Source of the DNA: Chromatiales bacterium
GTDB lineage: Bacteria; Pseudomonadota; Gammaproteobacteria; Chromatiales; Chromatiaceae
Assembly (NCBI GenBank): GCA_024762485.1
Contig: JANTHH010000089.1
Span: 1-10,349 of the forward strand
Direction of reading: 5' to 3'
DNA: 10,349 nt
Below the pieces are notes generated by a model. That model searched no databases, was not told the DNA's origin, and saw only the letters and a program-made list of their open reading frames with translations. The translations under genes were made by a program, and so were the position numbers. Of this stretch, positions 7,358 to 10,349 are shown in pieces. Position 1 is the stretch's first letter, and each line of letters starts with the position of its first letter.

Positions 7358-8040
7358 GCAACTGGCTGCGAAGGCACCCCGCACTGGTGCTGTTTGTCTC
7401 CATGGCGTTGCTGTTTCGCCTGTTTCCCGGTATCGACCTGATGGTCTCGGGCTGGTTTTATGCGCCGGGGCAGGGCTTTTTCGCCGCCACTGAGCCCCTG
7501 GTCCGTTTCAGTTATCTCGTCTTTGCCAAGCTGCATTTCGTGGTCGCGGCCCTGCTGTTCTGGATGCTGTTCGCCAGCTGGTACTGGCGTGGGCCGGCCG
7601 AGAAGGGGCTGCGCAAGCGCATCTGGTTCCTGGTGGCGGTACTCGCGCTGGGACCGGGCTTGACAGTGAACGAGGTGCTGAAGGCCCATTCCGGCCGCGC
7701 CCGGCCCGCCACCGTTGCCGAGTTCGGTGGTGACCGGGTCTTCACACCCGCCTTCGTCATCTCGGACCAGTGTGGGCGCAACTGCTCTTTCGTCAGCGGA
7801 CACGCGGCCATGGGCTTCTTCCTGATCGCGCTGGCCTGGGTATTCCGTGATCGCCGCTGGCTGTGGGCCGGGATCGTGCTCGGTGGGCTGGTGGGGCTGG
7901 GCCGCATCGTCCAGGGCGCGCATTTTCTCAGCGACGTGGTGTTCTCGTTCTGGACGGTCTATGCCACCTGTGGTTCGCTCGCCTGGTTGATGTTCGGCTC
8001 ATTCCGCTGTTGCCCCAGCGAGCGTGCGTCCGGGGGGTGA
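7354..8040 (+). CDS. PAP2-family membrane phosphatase (possibly acting on lipid A or undecaprenyl pyrophosphate)
   Basis: PAP2 membrane phosphatases remove phosphate from lipids such as phosphatidic acid, undecaprenyl pyrophosphate or lipid A at the periplasmic face. The 228-residue product holds all three signatures: KX6RP (K110 to R117-P118), SGH (S148-H150, with valine in place of the usual proline before it) and RX5HX3D (R184, H190, D194). The nucleophile H190 and the general acid H150 are intact. About six hydrophobic segments are visible (roughly 8-25, 58-76, 90-106, 150-166, 168-186, 193-214). The N-terminal LFPGIDLMVSGWFY recalls LpxF-type and COG3907 proteins, from memory. Cysteines C140 and C144 flank the predicted catalytic loop. 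The ATG overlaps the previous stop in ATGA, with GAGGG at 7343-7347. Specificity is undecided. Confidence 0.85.
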   Translation: MSNWLRRHPALVLFVSMALLFRLFPGIDLMVSGWFYAPGQGFFAATEPLVRFSYLVFAKLHFVVAALLFWMLFASWYWRGPAEKGLRKRIWFLVAVLALGPGLTVNEVLKAHSGRARPATVAEFGGDRVFTPAFVISDQCGRNCSFVSGHAAMGFFLIALAWVFRDRRWLWAGIVLGGLVGLGRIVQGAHFLSDVVFSFWTVYATCGSLAWLMFGSFRCCPSERASGG

Positions 8041-8091
8041 ACGGCGCGCCTCGCTGACGGTTTGCGTAACCCGGGTATACCGATCGGGATC
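8041..8091. other. Short convergent gap between the PAP2 gene and the minus-strand small genes
   Basis: The two operons converge with 51 nt between stop codons. I see only a weak 5-bp inverted repeat, CGGGA (8085-8089) / TCCCG (8096-8100), with no T-tract on either strand, and the palindrome ACCCGGGT. No convincing bidirectional terminator is present, so read-through or factor-dependent termination is likely. Confidence 0.4.
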
Positions 8092-8337
8092 TCACTCCCG
8101 CGTGGGATTCATGGCCAGGTCGACCAGCCCTTCGGAGAGTATCTTCGCCAACGCCTCGGCCAGGGGCGGACGGGCGCGAGGCTCGGTCCCGGCAAGCAGG
8201 CCGGCGGCAAAGGCAATGGCCACGGCATCCCAGGGATGGCCGCGCACCCAGTTGGCGGGACTGGTCTGATAGGCGAGCGCGCGCAGCCGTGTCTTCGCCT
8301 CGTCGACGCTCAGCGCAGTATCTTCGTGGCGATCCAC
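8092..8337 (-). CDS. Unrecognised 81-aa protein with one hydrophobic segment
   Basis: I do not recognise a named family. The 81-residue product has a charged N-terminus (DEAKTRLRAL, 12-21), the block HPWDAVAIAFAAGLLAG (34-50) that would form a short membrane helix, and a C-terminal amphipathic stretch (PPLAEALAKILSEGLVDLAM, 57-76). The HPW..V.IA...G.L.G pattern resembles the membrane tail of DUF883/ElaB-type proteins, and the gene closes a cluster with such a protein. The GTG start at 8337 is supported by GGGAG ending 6 nt upstream on the minus strand. It overlaps the end of the preceding gene by 28 nt, so the two are probably translationally coupled. Codon periodicity on this strand is convincing, but the function is unknown; an association with the inner membrane is inference. 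Confidence 0.65.
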   Translation of the reverse strand: MDRHEDTALSVDEAKTRLRALAYQTSPANWVRGHPWDAVAIAFAAGLLAGTEPRARPPLAEALAKILSEGLVDLAMNPTRE

Positions 8338-8585
8338 AGGATGCTCCCGGCAGCGACGAACAGGCCCGCGCTGACCACCAGGGCACCGGCCACCGGCCCC
8401 CACAGCGCGGAAAAATGGAGATTGGCGGCGATCAGCAGGAAGACCAGCCCGGCCACTGCGATGAAGGCGACCAGGAAGACCAGTGCCAGCGCCACCGCGA
8501 CCCGCAGCGACCAGTGACGCAATGCACGGCCTTCGGCCTCCAGCAGGTCGGTGACCGCGATCAGCAGTTCGGCGAGGTTGTTCAG
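8310..8585 (-). CDS. YqjE/holin-like small inner-membrane protein, apparent CTG start
   Basis: This 91-residue product has the layout of the YqjE / phage-holin-superfamily III small proteins (DUF1469-like): an amphipathic N-terminal helix (NNLAELLIAVTDLLEAEGRA, 2-21), then two membrane helices (about 29-53 and 63-87) and almost no tail. In E. coli yqjE lies beside yqjD and yqjK; here it directly follows the YqjD-like gene. Reading the N-terminal helix needs a start at CTG (8585-8583), which forms a CTGA overlap with the upstream TGA and sits 5 nt after a run of six G. The only conventional candidate is TTG at 8522, giving 70 residues and losing the helix. No ATG or GTG occurs in frame. The start is therefore uncertain; a sequence error is possible. 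It is probably a membrane protein of unknown role. Confidence 0.6.
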   Translation of the reverse strand: MNNLAELLIAVTDLLEAEGRALRHWSLRVAVALALVFLVAFIAVAGLVFLLIAANLHFSALWGPVAGALVVSAGLFVAAGSILWIATKILR

Positions 8586-8923
8586 CGACGCCCCCCGATA
8601 TCGAGCAGCTTGGCAAGGATGAAGCCAAAGGTCGCGGCCGTCAGCAGGCTGGCGATGGGCCGCTCACTGATGCGCGACTCGACCCCTTCCATGGCATCGC
8701 GGCCACCGGCCATGACCCGGTCGATCTGCTCGTCGACCTGCGCCTTCGCCTGGGCGACTTTCTCACGTGCCCGGTCCTTGGCGCTGTCGTTGTAGTTGCC
8801 GGCCACCTGCTTGAGGGCATCTGCCAGGGAGGCAATGTCGTCACGCAAGCGGGCCACATCGCCCTTTATGGTGGCCAGTTCATCCTCGAGTGAGGGTTTG
8901 TCTTGCTGGGTGTCTTCGGTCAT
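8582..8923 (-). CDS. ElaB/YqjD-like (DUF883) C-tail-anchored membrane protein
   Basis: ElaB/YqjD/YgaM proteins are tail-anchored inner-membrane proteins; in E. coli they bind ribosomes and are induced in stationary phase under RpoS. The 113-residue product matches the architecture: an acidic hydrophilic start, a helical region likely to form coiled coils (SLEDELATIKGDVARLRDDI, 11-30, and about 48-72 with DRAREKVAQAKAQVDEQI), then ERPIASLLTAATFGFILAKLL (87-107) as a single C-terminal membrane helix ending in GGRR. The ATG at 8923 has AGGAG 7 nt upstream, so the start is firm. The gene is first of three small genes on this strand; its stop overlaps the next frame. It lies 88 nt downstream of holC. 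Membership of the family is by pattern and memory, not by alignment. Confidence 0.8.
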   Translation of the reverse strand: MTEDTQQDKPSLEDELATIKGDVARLRDDIASLADALKQVAGNYNDSAKDRAREKVAQAKAQVDEQIDRVMAGGRDAMEGVESRISERPIASLLTAATFGFILAKLLDIGGRR

Positions 8924-9011
8924 GGTTCCGCTCCTGTGAAAACATTTCCTGCATCTCGGCTGGTCGCTCTTATCCTACGCCCGCGTGGCCTGGTTGATCC
9001 AGCATGGGGTG
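8924..9011 (-). promoter_or_regulatory. holC to small-gene spacer, possible weak promoter
   Basis: The 88-nt spacer on the minus strand carries TAGGAT (8977-8972; 4 of 6 to a -10 box) with TGGATC 18 bp upstream as a poor -35 (3 of 6). No strong hairpin with a T-tract separates holC from the small genes. A separate, perhaps alternative-sigma, promoter is possible given the stress regulation of E. coli yqjD, but the sequence alone does not show it. Confidence 0.2.
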
Positions 9012-9443
9012 TCAGCTGATGGTATGGCTGTCGAGTGGATAGCCGTGCTCACGGTAAAAGCGGAAGCGCTCGCGGCTGCGTTGCCGTGCATCCTCGTCTT
9101 TGTCCACGCACTCGGCGACCCGCTCGAAGCGGCTGAAGAAACGGGGGACCTCGGCGGCGAGATTGATCAGCACGCCGTGCTCTTCACCGGGTTCCTGGCC
9201 GGGCTGCGCGATCAGTACCGGGTTCAGTGCCGCGTCGGCCCTGCCGAGCATGCCGTGGGGCACAAAGCTCTGGTCGCGGTAGACCCAAAGCAGCCGGTCG
9301 AGGTGACGGGCCTCTTCCTCGCTGTCGGCCTGGATGAGCACCCGGTGGCCCTGCTGCCAGGCCTTCTCTGCCAGCCGGCAGGCGAGGCCGAAGCGGTCGT
9401 CGCGCGCCGCCTCGTCGAGGATGTAGAAATCAACACGGGTCAT
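9012..9443 (-). CDS. holC: DNA polymerase III chi subunit
   Basis: Chi is the clamp-loader accessory subunit that pairs with psi and contacts single-stranded DNA-binding protein, linking the replicase to SSB. The 143-residue product is close to the E. coli length (147 aa) and matches its landmarks: the opening strand RVDFYIL (3-9), the helix ACRLAEKAWQQGHRVLI (21-37), HLDRLLWVYRDQSFVPHGM (47-65), PVLIA (75-79), GVLINLAAEVPRFFSRFERVAECV (90-113) and the C-terminal RFRFYREHGYPL (126-137). The ATG at 9443 is preferred over longer in-frame possibilities because GGAG lies 7 nt upstream and the product begins like HolC. It follows pepA by 23 nt, the same order as in E. coli. In E. coli valS comes next; here it is replaced by the small membrane genes. 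Confidence 0.95.
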   Translation of the reverse strand: MTRVDFYILDEAARDDRFGLACRLAEKAWQQGHRVLIQADSEEEARHLDRLLWVYRDQSFVPHGMLGRADAALNPVLIAQPGQEPGEEHGVLINLAAEVPRFFSRFERVAECVDKDEDARQRSRERFRFYREHGYPLDSHTIS

Positions 9444-9466
9444 CGGTCCGCTCCACTGAAGGGCGA

Positions 9467-10349
9467 TCAATGCGACAGGCGGCAACGCTTCAGCAGGTAC
9501 TGCACCAGCATCGGCACCGGGCGGCCAGTGGCGCCCTTTTCCTTGCCGGACTTCCAGGCGGTGCCGGCGATGTCCAGGTGTGCCCACTTGAACTTCTTGG
9601 TGTAGCGGGCGAGGAAGCACGCCGCGGTGATGGTCCCGGCACCCCGGCCGCCGATGTTGGCCATGTCGGCGAAGTTGCTGTCCAGCTGCTCCTGGTATTC
9701 GTCCCACAGCGGCAGGCGCCAGGCGCGGTCGCTGGTGTGCTGACCGGCGGCCAGCAGATCCTCTGCCAGTTTGTCGTTATTCGCCAACAGACCGCTGGCC
9801 TGGTTGCCGAGTGCGACGATACAGGCGCCGGTGAGGGTGGCGATGTCGATCACCACGTCCGGTTCGAAGCGCTCGCTGTAGGTCAGTGCATCGCACAGGA
9901 TCAGTCGGCCTTCGGCATCGGTGTTGAGGATCTCGATGGTCTGGCCGGACATGCTGGTGACGATGTCGCCGGGCTTGTTGGCCTTGCCGTCGGGCAGGTT
10001 CTCGGAGGAGGGCACAACGCCCACCACGTTGATTGGCAGCTGCAGTTCCACGCAGGCAGCCATGGCGCCGATGACACTGGCACCACCGCACATGTCGTAT
10101 TTCATTTCGTCCATGTTGGCACCGGGCTTGATGGAGATGCCGCCGGCATCGAATGTCAGGCCCTTGCCCACCAGCACCACCGGCTTGCTGCCGGACTTGC
10201 CACCCTTGTATTCCATGACGATCAGCTTCGCCGGTTCACTGCTCCCCTTGCTGACCGAGAGCAGGGCGCCCATGCCGAGCTTTTCCATGTCACGTTCTTC
10301 CAGCACGCTGACCTTGAGCTTGCGCACGCCACGACCCACCTGCCTCGCC
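9467..10349 (-). CDS. pepA: Leucyl aminopeptidase (cytosol aminopeptidase), N-terminus cut off by the window edge
   Basis: PepA is a hexameric M17 metallo-aminopeptidase that removes N-terminal residues in the cytoplasm; in E. coli it also binds DNA in Xer recombination and carAB regulation. About 293 residues of the C-terminal catalytic domain are present; about 210 N-terminal residues lie beyond 10349. Counting from the GTG-encoded valine at 10339 (internal, not a true start), the metal ligands are K59, D64, D82, D141 and E143, and the catalytic residues K71 and R145. Their spacing equals that of E. coli K270, D275, D293, D352, E354, K282 and R356. Motifs include GKGLTFDAGGISIKP, MKYDMCGGA and the signature NTDAEGRL. 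The C-terminus (GTAWKSGKEKGATGRPVPML) is complete. holC begins 23 nt after the stop. Confidence 0.97.
   Translation of the reverse strand, partial: ARQVGRGVRKLKVSVLEERDMEKLGMGALLSVSKGSSEPAKLIVMEYKGGKSGSKPVVLVGKGLTFDAGGISIKPGANMDEMKYDMCGGASVIGAMAACVELQLPINVVGVVPSSENLPDGKANKPGDIVTSMSGQTIEILNTDAEGRLILCDALTYSERFEPDVVIDIATLTGACIVALGNQASGLLANNDKLAEDLLAAGQHTSDRAWRLPLWDEYQEQLDSNFADMANIGGRGAGTITAACFLARYTKKFKWAHLDIAGTAWKSGKEKGATGRPVPMLVQYLLKRCRLSH

Noticed and set aside
8062..8517. A 151-codon plus-strand frame opposite the small membrane genes
   Set aside because: Its product has no family features, while the minus strand shows well-placed ribosome-binding sites, overlaps and membrane-helix patterns. 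The plus frame is a shadow.
8310..8585. The holin-like small gene as evidence of a prophage
   Set aside because: Families named phage holin include the chromosomal YqjE proteins; no endolysin, structural phage gene, integrase or attachment site is present, and the YqjD-like neighbour explains the context.
8985..9605. A 206-codon plus-strand frame opposite holC and the end of pepA
   Set aside because: Both minus-strand genes are firmly identified by conserved residues; the plus frame has none.

Overview
The window is a GC-rich chromosomal segment that reads as a Gammaproteobacterium. The order infB-rbfA-truB-rpsO-pnp is the same as in Escherichia coli, the protein sequences align closely with E. 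coli IF2, S15, PNPase, HolC and PepA from memory, and pepA is followed by holC. The high GC and the companion genes would fit a purple-sulfur or sulfur-oxidising lineage (Chromatiales-like), but that narrower placement is a guess.

Layout. (1) Positions 1-4775, plus strand: the 3' part of the transcription/translation operon. It holds the C-terminal part of IF2, RbfA, the tRNA pseudouridine-55 synthase TruB, ribosomal protein S15 and polynucleotide phosphorylase, and closes with a strong intrinsic terminator at 4797-4820. The 148-nt truB-rpsO gap holds a possible promoter, a perfect hairpin and a long-range pairing that would occlude the start of rpsO, the expected location of S15 autoregulation. 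(2) Positions 4866-8040, plus strand: a tightly coupled three-gene membrane cassette (GT2 polyprenyl-phosphate glycosyltransferase, GT39/ArnT-like glycosyltransferase, PAP2 phosphatase) with two ATGA overlaps. It probably modifies lipid A or another envelope glycolipid. (3) Positions 8092-8923, minus strand: three small membrane-associated proteins, an ElaB/YqjD (DUF883)-like protein, a YqjE/holin-like protein that seems to start at CTG, and an unrecognised 81-aa protein. (4) Positions 9012-10349, minus strand: holC (DNA polymerase III chi) behind the 3' two-thirds of pepA, which runs off the window.

How they work together. The first block builds the translation apparatus (initiation, 30S maturation, tRNA modification, S15) and ends with an RNA degradation enzyme. 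The second block would activate a sugar on a lipid carrier (GT2), transfer it at the periplasmic face (GT39) and remove a phosphate there (PAP2). The third block resembles the yqjD-yqjE type stress-linked ribosome/membrane genes, here lying behind pepA-holC where E. coli has valS. I saw no tRNA, rRNA, CRISPR array, insertion sequence or phage gene. Most of the window is conserved housekeeping DNA; the points worth a second look are the rpsO leader, the envelope cassette and the CTG-start small gene.
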